From Rana temporaria (Eukaryota > Chordata > Amphibia > Anura > Ranidae): DNA of 64,000 bases. A model generated the notes under the pieces. That model saw nothing but the letters and a program-made list of their open reading frames with translations. It was not told where the DNA came from and searched no databases. A program made the position numbers and the translations under genes. This document shows, one piece after another, positions 12,044-23,177 of the stretch. Numbering within the stretch: position 1 is the stretch's first letter; every line of letters begins with the position of its first letter. The stretch lies in the NCBI RefSeq assembly GCF_905171775.1, contig NC_053491.1:302688373-302752372 (forward strand), written 5' to 3'.

Positions 12044-12961
12044 AGCCCTGAGAACTATACCATCCAACGCTAATTTGCAACTCTGTACTTATATGTACCA
12101 ACACATCATGCCTGTTTTCGATCATGCTAAATTTTGTATTTAATCATTATATTTTTTTGCTTGATTTTCTAAATAAACATCATAAAATACTATACATTGC
12201 TTATTATCTGTGCCTTAAAAGTCCAATCAGGGGTTTTGTTCTCTATTTTTGACTTGTATCTGGATGTGGCACTTATAGGACAGACACCGATAACTTTTCC
12301 CTTGTACACCACCCCATTCGGGGTCATACTATTTCAACTACAAGGGGTTCCATAGTATTGTGCTAATGGCGGTGGTGTCGGCGACATATGATATTTTGTT
12401 TTATATGTGGATGTGGGGAAAAATGTCCGGATGTCCAATGGTGGAGCGTTTTCCAAGACCGAGTTCTTCCTCTGTCTCGAGAGTGGTGGATTGGGATCGC
12501 CACCTGCGGAAGACAACGTGGAAGGACTGCCATTTGTGTTTGTCGCTGATGAAGCGTTTGGGCTTGGAGATCACCTGATGAGGCCATTTCCCCAGAGGAC
12601 CCTCACCCCTGAGAGGTGGGTTTTTAATTACCGGCTGGCTAGAGTCAGAAGAGTGGTCGATAATGCCTTTGGCATAATGGCCAACCGGTTCTGGCTATTT
12701 CATACATCCATAAATATGGCGGAGTACAAACTCAACCACATTGTCATGGCGGGCTGTGTTCTGCACAATTTTCTCTGTAAAATTGCTCCTAAATATATGG
12801 CCTCAATTGGGGCTGAGGCCGCAATTCAGGACCTAAATCCAATCCTGGCCCTGGAAGCTGGCCGTCCTGCCTTGCCCCCCCCCCCCCAAAGAGCCTGTAA
12901 AGTGTGGCAAAAATATGTGGACTATTTTACAGGTAGGGGGGCCATTGCTATGCCAGAATAA

Positions 12962-14732
12962 TTTTGATTTTTTTGGAAAAAAACAACAACTTTTGAAATT
13001 AAATCATCTTGAATTGGTTTTACTGCTTGTGTTTCTTTTAGCTGTCTCCTAGGTTCTCCTAGTGCACTTGTAGTGCCAAGTGAATTTGTCTTTATTAAAT
13101 AACCCCCATTGTCACTGTTAACACCAAATTACTACAAAAACTGGTATTGAGCATTGAAAGGAGAAGCCACACATTGTAGATTTTTTTAACTTTTACTCTG
13201 TACACATTAACATGTGCATTATAAAACATTATTACCAAAAATAGACATCTGTGTTTAGTTAACTTGTATTTATTTTTTAGCTTTAACAGGCATGTTTCAA
13301 AACAAAACATACAAAACTCTGGAACTTACAAAGTTCAAAGTTCAAAATGTGAAGGCAGTATCAGAAATTATAGTAGGTCAACAATGTGTTGCTGTTGCCT
13401 TCATTAGATGTCACCCCTGTAAAAGCCAAATTTTGAAGATGCACAACAATTGTGAGGCAAAATGGGTATTTCCCTCCTAATCCCATGCCTAATGTCAACA
13501 TGTGCTATCACCCATCATGGGGGGGATCAATGGGCATGTTTTGAGGGTGTAACCTCTTCCTCTCACCTACTTGAGTTGCGAGGATGGGGTTGCACCCACA
13601 AAACACTTACATTGATATCCCCTGATGGGAGATAGCACACAACGTGTGCATCTTCAAAATTTGGCTTTTTAAATGTATAAAAATCTGTGGAAATAGGGCA
13701 AAACAAAACAAAAGGGGGGGGGGGGAATTTTTGTGGTTATTTAGATTCACCCCAATACATCAATCATGTTCTTAAACTTTTGTTATTCTTCATGATGTCT
13801 AGTTCCCGACATAACAAGATTTCCAGGATTACTATTTGTGCACTAGCACTTGTGAAACAAGGAGTTTCTTCTTCCACAACATGCACATCACCTAAAAAAA
13901 AACACACCATGTATTATAAATATGCAGGCCTACATCTCTTACCTGAACCTGTGGTGTCAGACACTGGCCTGTTGTAGTGACAATTTCGCCCACTTCGTAC
14001 ACCTCTCCTTCCTCCACAACCTGAGGTTGGGGTTCTCTCTGTTCTTTAGGAGGTGTGGGGTTCCTGGTGTCTTCAGAGCTGTGTCCTCAGAGTCTTTGCT
14101 CCCCTATGTGAATGAAACAAAAGGTATACTTAGCACACAGATATTTGAGGCCAGAAATAGGAATATGAAACACTGCTCGGAAGTGTGGTACAATTGTCTG
14201 TTTTGGCAGAGTTCCAAGTCATGATTTTTTTCCCTTACCAAAGCTGATAAATACTTACCAAAGCTGGTAAATACTTACCTTTTTTGGACAAGTTTCACAC
14301 ATGGAGACACCCCAAGTATCCACTGGAGCACATGTGTGGGACACCCTAAAAAGTTTGTTCTGGTGTCCCACACTAGTGCTCCTGAGTCCAGATGTGTAAA
14401 CAGCTGCTGAGTGTCCTCTCCTTTACACTGAATCAAGTTTGCATTTCATTCTAGTTACAAACACATCTAGACAACAATGTACTAAACTTATTTTAATACA
14501 AATAGGCATGACCAAATGTAGTTAACCCTGTATCTGCCAAAAACATTGTATTATTCGTGGGCGAACTAATGATGTTTAATACGATTGATTTACTGTGCCC
14601 ACAAGCTTGCAAATTGCCATTTTAAATGGTACAACAGTAAAGAAAAGCACATGGAGAAAATGCAAGTTATAATAATAGGAATACTGGAGAAATACGTACT
14701 TTTTTTAAAGCATTTTCTTGATCCCTCTGTAT
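12962..14732. other. Harbinger intergenic region
   Basis: No gene is convincing between the two Harbinger genes. It contains a 28-bp inverted pair at 13421-13450 and 13646-13674 (AAGCCAAATTTTGAAGATGC and its complement), a poly-G run near 13715, and a 20-bp direct duplication near 14236-14280. These suggest decayed small MITE-like material. Confidence 0.5.
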
Positions 14733-15130
14733 TAATCATGCTCCCTCAGTTTCAAGTCTGACCAGCGTTTCCTCAATTGCTCCTTGGATCGTCGTACCCC
14801 AAAATTCCTGTGCAGACTTCTCATAACTTTAGACATGATCTTGGCCTTTCTCACATTAGGGTTCTTGCATGGTCCATGCTTCCCATCATAGTCGGTCCTC
14901 CTCTAGATGTCCACCATCTCCGCCATCTCTACAAAGGACATATTTGAGGCTTTATATCTCCTTCTGGATCGTGACGTTTCTGGCTCTGGGCTTTCCTTGT
15001 CGTTGGTGGAATTATCAGCCAGCTGTTGTGTCTCCACCATGTCTCTCCCACTGCGCGCCGAAAGAGAAGGGGCAGGGAATATACTAGAAAGAACGTCAGG
15101 GGCGGGCGACGCGGGTGGAGTTTCATGCAT
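14733..15130 (-). pseudogene. Myb/SANT-like (trihelix-type) Harbinger partner protein
   Basis: The minus-strand frame starts with MHETPPASPAPDVLSS, a low-complexity N-terminus, then SFVEMAEMVDI. It continues past an in-frame TAG (near 14904) into DYDGKHGPCKNPN, VRKAKIMSKVMRSLHRNFG and RRSKEQLRKRWSDLKLREH, ending at a stop near 14734. The KRWSDLK helix and the spacing of aromatic and basic residues match the Myb/SANT-like domain of Harbinger second proteins. These bind DNA and bring the transposase into the nucleus. One stop codon breaks it. Confidence 0.75.
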
Positions 15131-15327
15131 ACGCAGCGCATATAAAGTGTAACATGCTTGTGTAGTATGTATGATCTGTGAGCGGAGAAAGTGCAGATTG
15201 TAAGAACGAAGATTTTTACTTGGGACATCAGTGGCCTATACTGCTTCTAGATTGAGGCCTATATTGGGATAAGATTATAAGAGTTTAGACTGACATTAGT
15301 ATTTCTATTGTGTTTTGTCTTGCAGAG

Positions 15328-16100
15328 AAATGGAATTTGAGGACCCCGATTACCTCTATGAATTCCTAGACAGGAACCAGGATCTGCCCTGTTTGTGGGA
15401 AATAAAAAACCCACGCTGGGATTTGTAAAGCTGCATGCCCCAGAGGCGGACATCAGTTATTTGAAAAGTAAGATTGGTGGCTTGAGGGGCACATACAAGA
15501 AGGAGTGGAGTAAAGTCATGGATTCCCAGAAATCAGGAGCACCAGCAGCGAATGTGTATTGTAAGGGTGGGACTCTGTGCTATGCCAGATTTTAGAGAGA
15601 AAGACACGCTGATTGCATAGCTGTGTGTTGGGCTATTTAGTTGTGACCTGACTATGGCTCAGGGCCCCACCCACAGACAGGAAGTTTGTCCCGGGAATCA
15701 GGTGGATTCCCAAATCCCTCTGAGTGGAGTCAGAGGCTGTCCTTAATGATTGAGCAGCAAGACGCTGATAGGAGTAAGCTAGGTGTGTGCTTAACTCTGG
15801 GAAACTGTTTGTTCTGAGGAACAGAACTGGGGCCTAGGCTAAAGGCCTGAAACAGCCGGATGGCAAGTGTGACAGCCAGGAGGCTAAACTGTTGATTTGG
15901 CAAGATACAGGAATGGTGGAACCCCCTGCGAGGGCTGCTATTTTATTTGTGAACTTTTGTGCTTTTAAATTTTAAAATTTTAAATTTTAAAAAGTGGGCT
16001 ACCAGGCCCTTAAAAACTCAGTTCTGGATTGGCGTACTCACTGGAAAACGCATCTATTGCTGGAGTCTAATAACCCCAATCTTACAGTATGTACCCAGTC
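15328..16100 (+). pseudogene. MADF-like domain protein fragment, split by a solo LTR
   Basis: From 15328 the frame reads MEFEDPDYLYEFLDRNQD then LPCLWEIKNPRWDL, with a stop. The MADF pattern continues in another frame as ADISYLKSKIGGLRGTYKKE and KVMDSQKSGAPAANVY up to 15559. Residues VPS follow the solo LTR at 16087-16098, where another repeat takes over. MADF domains bind DNA. A related copy lies at 38700-38921 on the minus strand with the same VMDSQKSG stretch, so this is a repeated, transposon-associated gene and not a host locus. No BESS domain is visible here. Confidence 0.65.
15560..16086 (+). mobile_element. Solo LTR, 527 bp, 4-bp target duplication
   Basis: The segment begins TGTAAGGGTGGGACTC and ends CCCCAATCTTACA, with complementary TGTAAG/CTTACA ends. 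GTAT flanks it at 15556-15559 and 16087-16090, and the MADF codons resume after it. An AT-rich stretch built on TTTTAAA lies at 15961-15991. No internal region or second LTR is nearby, so it is probably the product of LTR-LTR recombination. Orientation is uncertain. Confidence 0.75.
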
Positions 16101-16846
16101 CCGTGGCGGCCCGTCCATAGGGGGCACCCGGGCGCCGCCCCCCCTCCCACAGCTAGTCACAAAAATAAAATAAAAATGTCTCTTTAAAAAAAAAAGTCCT
16201 TTTAAGTGCACTGTGTACGAGCGTTGGCCCCAGTGCACTATGGAAACGTCATGCCAATGCAATCCCGTGTTTGCAGGCAAGATGCTTCATTTGCAGGGTT
16301 TTGTAAGGCTTAGAGGCACACTAGACAGGGCCTCTTTACTCTCATTGGTCCATTCTCCTTGATATCTTTCTATGGATTGGCACGGTGCTTTCCCCGGGCA
16401 GTGACATCACTTCTGGTTTCTGTGCCAGCATGGAAATTGGCTCCCTGATCGCGAATGAAAGAAGGAAGCATTGAGCAAGGTTCTTTAACCATGATCCGTG
16501 AGTGTGTTACCCTGTCAGTGTCTGTCCAGTGTCCACTATACAGCAGCACCTTGTACTGTAATCTGTGATCGGACTGCAGGTGGAGGGAGGGAGGGGAGGG
16601 TGATCTGCTTCTTCTGTCCCCCGGGAATCAACCTTCAGTCATTCACCCGACAGTGTGCTGTGTCAGAGACATAAGCCAGGCAGGAGAGGGGAGAGGAGGG
16701 GGGCCATGGGGGACTGGTTCTGATCTAATGCTTCTCCTAATCACTACTAGATCCCTGGGGGGAGGACAGTTATATCGCTCTCTCTCCTATCTGTCTACAG
16801 TCTCTCTCTCTCTCTCCTATCTGTCTACAGTCTCTCTCTCTCTCTT
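16100..16846. other. Unclassified repeat-like stretch
   Basis: A GC-rich block (GTCCCGTGGCGGCCCGTCCA at 16098-16117) looks like a DNA-transposon terminus, but I cannot find its partner. The rest, to the microsatellite, has no convincing ORF; G-rich runs occur at 16580-16605 and 16680-16705. Confidence 0.4.
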
Positions 16847-16901
16847 TCATCTATCTATCTTCATGTCTATTTATCTTCATGTCTATTTATCTTCATGTCT
16901 A

Positions 16902-16980
<79 letters not shown>
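16847..16980. repeat. (TATC)n microsatellite, left part
   Basis: After CT-rich sequence, TATC/TCTA units run to 16980, where the Tc1 terminus begins. The same repeat resumes at 27060, so the tract appears split by the Tc1 insertion. The leucine/serine/tyrosine-rich ORFs here are artefacts of the repeat. Confidence 0.95.
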
Positions 16981-17221
16981 CAGTCAGGCCAATAAATATT
17001 GGGACATCAACACAATTCTAATCTTTTTGGCTCTATACACCACCACAATGGATTTGAAATGAAACAAACAAGATGTGCTTTAACTGCAAACGTTCAGCTT
17101 TAATTTTAGGGTATCTACATCCAAATCAGGTGAACGTTGTAGGAATTACAACAGTTTGTATATGTGCCTCCCACTTTTTAACCCTTTCCCGCTGAGCGTA
17201 CACATATATGCGTCCTCGGCT

Positions 17222-17716
17222 TTTGGGGGTTATACCGGGATGATGCCCGCAGCTGTAGGTATCATCTCGGTACCGTTGCTTAGAGCCGACGATTGGCTAT
17301 CCAGGCTAAAAACCGCTTGGTTGTTATAGCGGAGGAGCTAGAGGGAACATCTCCCCCCTTCCACCGCCGCTCTGACCGGACCTCCCGTCCCATCGGCCCC
17401 ATTGGCCTAGCCCCAGACTGGAACAAAGCCATAAGTTGCTTCGATACAGTCTCCTCAATGTAAACACGGCTTTCAGGGGGTTATACCGGGATGATGCCCG
17501 CAGCTGCAGGCATCATCCTGGTACCGTTGCTAAGAGCCGACGATTGGCTATCCAGGCTAAAAACCGCTCGGTTGTTATACCGGAGGAGCGGGAGGGCACA
17601 TCTCCCCCCTTCCACCGCCGCTCTGAACGGACCTCCCATCCCATCGGCCCCATTGGCCTAGCCCCAGACTGGAACGAAGCCATAAATTGCTTTGATCCAG
17701 TCTCCTCAATGTAAAT
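17222..17716 (+). repeat. Direct tandem duplication of ~250 bp
   Basis: The block beginning GGGGGTTATACCGGGATGAT occurs at about 17224 and again at about 17475. Both copies run through the same downstream landmarks (GCCGACGATTGGCTATCCAG and CCCATTGGCCTAGCCCCAGA) with scattered differences. It lies inside the TTAA-flanked element and has no supported gene. From 17717 to 18349 I see only AT-rich non-coding sequence. Confidence 0.85.
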
Positions 17717-18759
17717 ACGGAAGCAAGGTCATGACGTAACTTCCGGGTTACTCAGCTGCCAATGGCGCCAGATTTAAAAAAATACACATTATTCAGAATC
17801 GCTGTTTTCGGCAATCTGAATACTTTGAAGTGCAAAGGAGGGATTGGGGTCTTTTAGACCCCTGATCCCTCCATAAAGAGTACCTGTCACCACCTATTAC
17901 TGTCACAAGGGATGTTTACATTCCTTGTGACAGCAATAAAAGTGATCAAATTTTATATTTTTAAACATAATTTAATAAATAAAATAATAAAAAAAAAAAT
18001 TAAATTGCCCCCGTCCCCGCGAGCTCACACAACAAAGAAAACGCATACGGAAGTCACGCCCGCATATGTAAACGGTGTTCAAATCACACGTGAGTTATCG
18101 CCGCGATCGTCAGAGCGAGAGCCGTAATTCTAGAACTAGGCCTCTACTCTAACTCTAACCTGGTAACCGTAAAAAAAGTTTAAAGCGTTGCCTATGGAGA
18201 TTTTTAGGTACCGTCGTTTGTCGCCATTCCCATTCCATGAGTGCGTGCAATTATAAAGCATAACATGTTTGGTATCTATTTACTTGGTGTAACATCATCT
18301 TTCACATTATACAAAAAAAAATCCCAAAAAGTTGCGTTTAAAAAACACTGGCCCAGATTCTCGTAGATCGGCACATCTTTATGCCGGCGTAGCGCATCTC
18401 AGATGCGTTACGCCGACGTAACTTAGAGAGGCAAGCTCCGTATTCTCTAATCAGAAGCGTGCATTTTTGCGCCGGCGTAGCGTAAATTCGTCGGCGTAAG
18501 ACGGCGTAATTCAAAGTAGGAAGGAAGTAGCAAATGAATGGTCGAAAGACCGGCGCATGCGCCGTCACGTGATCGCATGTCCCGCGCCCCTCTGCGCATG
18601 CTCACAACTACGCCTGCCGTTAATCCTGAGTTACGCCGGCCCACTGTTTACGCCCAGGGCATAAATATGCCCAGACATGCGCCCGTCGAGTGCAAAAGTA
18701 CACCTGTTTGGTTTTTGGTGAGTATACTTTTGTGAGATTATTGACATGTCTGCCCAGCG

Positions 18760-20109
18760 TTCTGGAACCAGAAAAAAAACTTCTCCTCAGAGGAGAAGGG
18801 CATTATTCTTGCTGCCATGGAGAGGTACTACGATCGCCTCCATGGGGCCCGTAGCAAGGACACCAGCAGGGGCAGAAGGGACGAGATCCTTCAGAGGATC
18901 ACCGACCAGGTTAATGCCGTGGGCAATGAGGCGAGGAGGCCCAATTGCACATTGCAAAGAAGATCAACGATCTTCGCAGGAGGGTGAAGGAGATGATGGG
19001 CCTTAGGACGAGGCATGCCATGGGCACTGGTGGTGGACCTGCCTCTAGGGTCCGTCTGACTCCTGACGAGGAGGTTGTTGCCCGCTGCCTTACCAGGGAG
19101 CAAGTGGAGGGAGTGCCGGGCTACGACTCCGTTGTGCCGCCCTTGAGGACAGGTAAGTGTGTTTTTTGTACTATCTGGTGTGTAGCATGTGAGGGGGGGG
19201 AAGGGAATATGTGACAAGTGTGTGGGTTCACCAACATGTGAATGTTTTGTGTCATCCACAGATGTCCAGAAGGGAGCTGGGCCATCTGGTGCCCCTGCCC
19301 GTCCCACACCATCATACCCTGATGATTCTGCCCCTGACCCCCTGGGAAGCCAAGAGGCATTGGTGGAGGGGAGTGGTGGCCAGACCTCCAGTGATGAGGT
19401 CATTTAGGAGGATGCTGAGCATTTGGGTGAGGAGGTGTCCCTATATCTGGAGGAGTCGTCCATCTCAGCTGGTCCTTCCCGGACGTCAAGCCTCCAATCC
19501 TCAAATCCCTCTGGCTCCATCCCCAACACACCCACTCCCTCAAATCCCTCTGGCTCCATCCCCAAACCACCCACTCCCTCAAGTCCCTCACCCTATGCCA
19601 GGCCTGAAGCCTCTCGTGGCCCCAGGAAGGCAACCAGGAAGACCAGGGGGGTTCCGGAATACCTGCCAGTGACCCTGACCACTGCCCAGGACTCACAGAT
19701 CCGCCATATGGGTGAGATGGCTCAGGACATGAGGAGAGTGGCTGACAGCCTGGACTCCAGGGGACACATGAATGATGGTCTGCATGATGTGGCCGGCAAT
19801 ACAGCAGCTGTCATCATCTGCTTGGGGGAGCTGCAGGCCACAACGGCTACCCTCGTGGCAGAGGTGCGGACCCTGAGTGAGGCCGTCCAGGGCCACACAG
19901 CTGCCATTGTGCAGGTGCACACAGAGACAAACAGCCTTCTGAGGCGTATTGCCGTGGCATTAGAGGGCAGGCCTCCAACCATGGTGGATGCTTCTCTACC
20001 TGTTGCCCCCCCCCACCATCAACCAGGCAGTTGCGGAGCCTTGGCCGTGGGCGTGGCAGCAGCCAGGGAAACTAATTTTGTTTCTTTTTTATTTTCTTGC
20101 TCTGGTTAA
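18760..20109 (+). pseudogene. Harbinger SANT/Myb-like DNA-binding partner protein
   Basis: The domain starts in one frame near 18776 (SSEEKGIILAAMERYYDRL, then SRGRRDEILQRITDQVNAV) and continues in another as IAKKINDLRRRVKEMMG, so a one-base frameshift lies near 18950. The exon reaches PGYDSVVPPLRTG and a good donor (CAG|GTAAGTG) at about 19151. The next exon opens after CCACAG at 19260 and runs to 20109, with an in-frame TAG at about 19405. Its second half has tandem SNPSGSIP-type repeats (19495-19585) and a leucine-rich, probably coiled-coil stretch (HMGEMAQDMRRVADSLD onward). The partner would bind transposon ends and escort the transposase. Confidence 0.75.
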
Positions 20110-20404
20110 GAGTGTTTTTTTTTTTGGTAATAATGCACACGGTGAGGCATGCAGATTAGTGTGACTGGTGTGTGAATGTGGGGGGGTGTCACTCCTGCCG
20201 GCAAAGGGGTGTCACCCTCGGCCGTGTGAATGTGGTATGAATGGTCAGCAACATAATTGGAGCCTTGGCATGGCGTTGCTGCTCCCAAGTCCCGTGCGGT
20301 GTACTGGGGCTAATCCAATGTGATGAGGATGTGGGGTGTGTGTGCTAGGGACCACAGTGGTGTGCATGCGTGCATTCTCCTTGTGCCATGATGAATGTGT
20401 GTGT
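20110..20404. other. Convergent 3' region of Harbinger copy 2
   Basis: About 295 bases between the two convergent genes. T/G-rich; I see no ORF worth naming. Confidence 0.5.
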
Positions 20405-21552
20405 TTAACGTGCAAAGATACGTTCCACGAGGCATCTCCTGACTGCTGTTCCTTCAGCAGACAGGGTATCCTCGGGCAGGGGGGTAATGTCTGGTTGTGG
20501 GGTCAGGTCATCACGTATGTCAATCTCCAGGCCCTTTCTCTCGGCAAAGTTGTGCAGAATGCAACATGCCCCGATGATCTGGCACACGAAGTTTGGGGAA
20601 TACAACAGGGTCCCCCCGGACTTATCCAGGCATCGGAAACGGGACTTCAGGATGCCAAATGTGCATTCCACCACTCCATGGGTAGTTTTCCTCTCCTGTG
20701 GTTTGGGGATTCCGGAATGGAGTCATGAGATGGGGCCCAAGTGCATATGCAGAGTCACCTGGAAGGGAAAAGACAGGAGGATGTCTGCGTGCATGTGCCC
20801 CTCGTGATGTCTGCATCATGGGTTCGGGCGGTCATGCCTGACACCCATGTCACTCACCAACCAGCCAGCTGTTCCCGTACACGTTTTGTTCAAATTCTGT
20901 TGGGATGGTGCTTTGATGGAATATGTAGCTGTCGTGGCTGGACCCGGGGTGTTTGGCACAGACGTGCCATATGAGGCCTTGGGCATCGACTATCACCTGT
21001 ACGTTGATGGAATGCCAGTGCTTACGATTGCGGTATATGTGCTCTGTGTCATGGGGGGGCTTTAGTGCCACATGTGTGCAATCAATGGCCCCCACGGTGC
21101 GTGGGAATCCTGCAATTCTGACAAAATTAGCCATTGCCTTCAGCCGCAGGTACTCCTGGGTGGGTCTGATGATGTGGTGGGATATACGTCTGAGGATTGC
21201 GGGGGCAACCTGGTGCACACATCTGCTCATGCTGGTTTGTGATATCCCAGCCACCACTCCACTTGTACGCTGAAAAGATCCATTGGCGAGGAAATGGAGT
21301 ATTGCCAGTACCTTGACCAGTGGCTGCACTGCATGTAAGCGGTGTGTCTGGCTGGTGATGTCATCATGCAGGGCTGTGGCTATTTCCTGGATGGCATCAG
21401 TGTTGAATCTGAAGATGCGATACATCTCCGAATCACCCATGCAAAAGATGTTTATGCGCGTTCGGTATATCCTCTCCTGTGCCCTCCTTCTCCTCCTTCT
21501 ACGCGCCTGGGCGCACACTAGTGGTGCTATGACCATGGATGCCCCTGGCATG
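20405..21552 (-). pseudogene. HARBI1-like transposase of Harbinger copy 2 (two exons)
   Basis: I start at MPGASMVIAP (21552), the start shared with the copy at 63326. Exon 1 has GDSEMYRIFRF, DDITSQTHRLHAVQPLVKVL, the helix-turn-helix region TSGVVAGISQTSMSRCVHQV, the first Asp in GAIDCTHVALK, and SSHDSYIF. It ends at 20858 at a TTG|GTGAGT donor. A 99-base intron (20759-20857) with a CTTCCAG acceptor joins NSWLVG to DSAYALGPHLMTPFRNP, the second Asp box. A small deletion/frameshift near 20685 precedes VVECTFGILKSRFRCLD, which holds the catalytic Glu. All three catalytic residues remain; one frameshift makes it a recent pseudogene. Confidence 0.9.
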
Positions 21553-21655
21553 TTGGCATACAGAAGTCTTGTCCTGCAAGTGTGGTTGCTCAGCTCGTCC
21601 GTAACGGTGCTGCTGAAGCTGCTCTCCAGCTGACCTGCACACATCTGGTGCAAAG

Positions 21656-22148
21656 TTGCCCCTGCTTTATGAGGGGCAAGTTTAGGCCGGACGTACAGCG
21701 TAGCCTGCGTCGGGTGGTCGTACGTTCGGGAATCGGCGCATCTCTCTCATTTGCATATTTGAATAGGAAATCAATGGGAGCGCAAGATGCTCCCGGCGTA
21801 AATATGCGCCTACGTTACGCTGACGTAGAAAAGTTACGCCGGTCGGAAGAAGCCTATTTTCAGGCGTATCTGGTTCTGTGGGTACGGCGCATAGATACGA
21901 CGGCGCATATTTACACTTACGCCACGCATCTCGAAATACACCGGCGTAACTTCTATGAGAATCTGGGCCCTAGCTGCACAAATACCGTGTGACATAAAAT
22001 AATGCAACAGTCGCCATTTTATTCTCTAGATTCTCTGCTAAAAATATATATATATAATGTTTGGGGGTTCTAAGTAATTTTCTAGCAACAAATATGGATT
22101 TTAACTTGTAAACACCAAATGTCAGAAATAGGCTTAGTCATGAAAGGG
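21656..22148. other. 5' region and TIR of Harbinger copy 2, then TTAA-element end
   Basis: Sequence upstream of the transposase is rich in TACGCC/GGCGTA words that mirror the opposite terminus at 18350-18520. It then gives way at 21971 to the AT-rich end of the TTAA-flanked unit, ending GAAAGGG. No gene. Confidence 0.6.
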
Positions 22149-23177
22149 TTAAGGGACCAAAAGTAATGGGACAATTGGCTGCTCAGTTGTTCCATGGCCA
22201 GGTGTGTTATTCCCTCATTACCCCATTTACAAGGAGCAGATAAAAACGTCCAGAGTTCATTTCAAGTGTGTTATTTGCATTTGGAATCTGTTGCTGTCAA
22301 CTCTCAATATGAGATCCAAAGAGCTGTCACTATCAGTGAAGCAAGCCATCATTAGGCTGAAAAAACAAAACTGTTTGGAACAGCCTTAAAAAGAAAGCAC
22401 GCACGGGTGAGCTCAGCAACACCAAAAGACCCGGAAGACCACGGAAAACAACTGTGGTGGATGACCGAAGAATTCTTTCCCTGGTAAAGAAAACACCCTT
22501 CACAACAGTTGTCCAGATCAAGAACACTCTCCAGGAGGTAGGTGTATGTGTGTCAAAGTCAAAAATCAAGAGAAGACTTCACCAGAGTGAATACAGAGGG
22601 TTCACCACAAGATGTAAACCATTGGTGAGCCTCAAAAACAGGAAGGCCCGATTAGAGTTTGCCAAACAACATCTAAAAAAGCCTTCACAGTTCTGGAACA
22701 ACATCCTATGGACAGATGAGACCAAGACCAACTTGTACCAGAGATATGGAGGAAAATTAAAGGAAGTGCTCATGATCCAAAGCATACCACCTCATCAGTG
22801 AAGCATGGTGGTGTTGGTGTCATTGCACCTTAATAATTTGACTTATTATCTGTATCTTTGTATTTTTCACACTTTTTACTTCTTTCATTTGGTTCATTCT
22901 CTTTACTTTTTCTTCTTTTTATTTCTTCTTCTTTATCAACAATACTCAGTTCACATTGGTATGTACGCCTTTCCAGATATACCTTTCTATGTAAAAATGA
23001 TATGATTAAAATAGCCATTCATAGATCAAAAATGGTAAATTGATCACAATTATGCCTCTATATACACTGCAATGCCTGTTGTAACCACTAGATGATGATA
23101 TATAATCTAAGAATGGCTGGGACAATGATTGGCTATTTTTCCCTTCATAAACTGAACATACTCTCCCTGCCACACAT

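Larger units (their letters stand above)
8448..12306 (+). mobile_element. Palindromic insertion 2 in the Harbinger gene, 3.86 kb, 14-bp target duplication
   Basis: CACCACCCCATTCG flanks the insert at 8434-8447 and 12307-12320, and the host codons for PPPHS are duplicated. The left arm begins at the junction (8448) and pairs with sequence ending near 12250. The centre of symmetry lies at 10426/10427 inside a short hairpin. A unique tail of about 55 bases remains at the right. The arms are highly similar and the paired ORFs in them are mirror copies. Arms differ at 9158-9458 (left only) and 11400-11529 (right only). AATAAA sits at 12172. Hammerhead-like motifs lie at 8655-8698 (minus), 10388-10430 (minus) and 12002-12043 (plus). 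Confidence 0.85.
5278..12961 (+). pseudogene. Harbinger (HARBI1-like, DDE_Tnp_4) transposase, split and frameshifted
   Basis: Exon 1 (5278-5636) runs from NPDDFRNFHWMTDPVFHRL through ITAEQRLVTMLRYLATGRSL, with frameshifts near 5445 and in a C-run at 5550. It ends at a possible GC-type donor (AAG|GCAAGT). The next exon resumes at 6291 and reaches the first catalytic Asp in GAIDGKH at 6346-6366. The frame reappears at 8404-8447 (AIDGKYVRIIPPPHS) and again from 12307 (PPHSGSYYFNYKGFHS), then 12407-12961 with KTEFFLCLE, ADEAFGLGDHLMRPFP (second Asp region) and VVDNAFGIMANRFWLF (acidic position replaced by N). It catalyses cut-and-paste at 3-bp targets. Two later insertions plus frameshifts make it non-functional. 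Confidence 0.88.
4757..15300 (+). mobile_element. PIF/Harbinger element with two genes, expanded by two nested insertions (Harbinger copy 1)
   Basis: The left terminus near 4757 reads AATGCCTCGTACATACGATC, a terminus type also seen reversed at 56070-56092. Inside lie a HARBI1-like transposase (plus, 5278-12961) and a Myb/SANT-like gene (minus, 14733-15130), the usual two-gene Harbinger arrangement. The right terminus is not clear and 15300 is an estimate. Without the insertions at 6367-8403 and 8448-12306 the element would be about 4.6 kb. Confidence 0.75.
18350..21970 (-). mobile_element. Two-gene PIF/Harbinger element (Harbinger copy 2)
   Basis: TIRs GGCCCAGATTCTCGTAGA at 18350 and its partner ending GAATCTGGGCC near 21970 flank 3.6 kb. 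The termini are rich in GGCGTA motifs. Inside, a SANT-type gene runs on the plus strand (about 18760-20109) and the transposase on the minus strand (21552-20405), convergently. The end repeats resemble those of the MITE at 56631-57369. Confidence 0.85.
17182..22148. mobile_element. TTAA-flanked insertion, piggyBac-like termini
   Basis: TTAA at 17178-17181 and at 22149-22152 flank CCCTTTC...GAAAGGG ends (17182 and 22142-22148), the target and terminal pattern of piggyBac-type elements. No piggyBac transposase is present, so this is a non-autonomous copy. Most of its length is a later Harbinger element (18350-21970). Without it the unit is about 1.35 kb. Confidence 0.7.

Noticed and set aside
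17436..17714. 92-codon ORF in the TTAA-flanked element
   Set aside because: It lies in a directly duplicated block whose other copy has no matching open frame; not supported as a gene.
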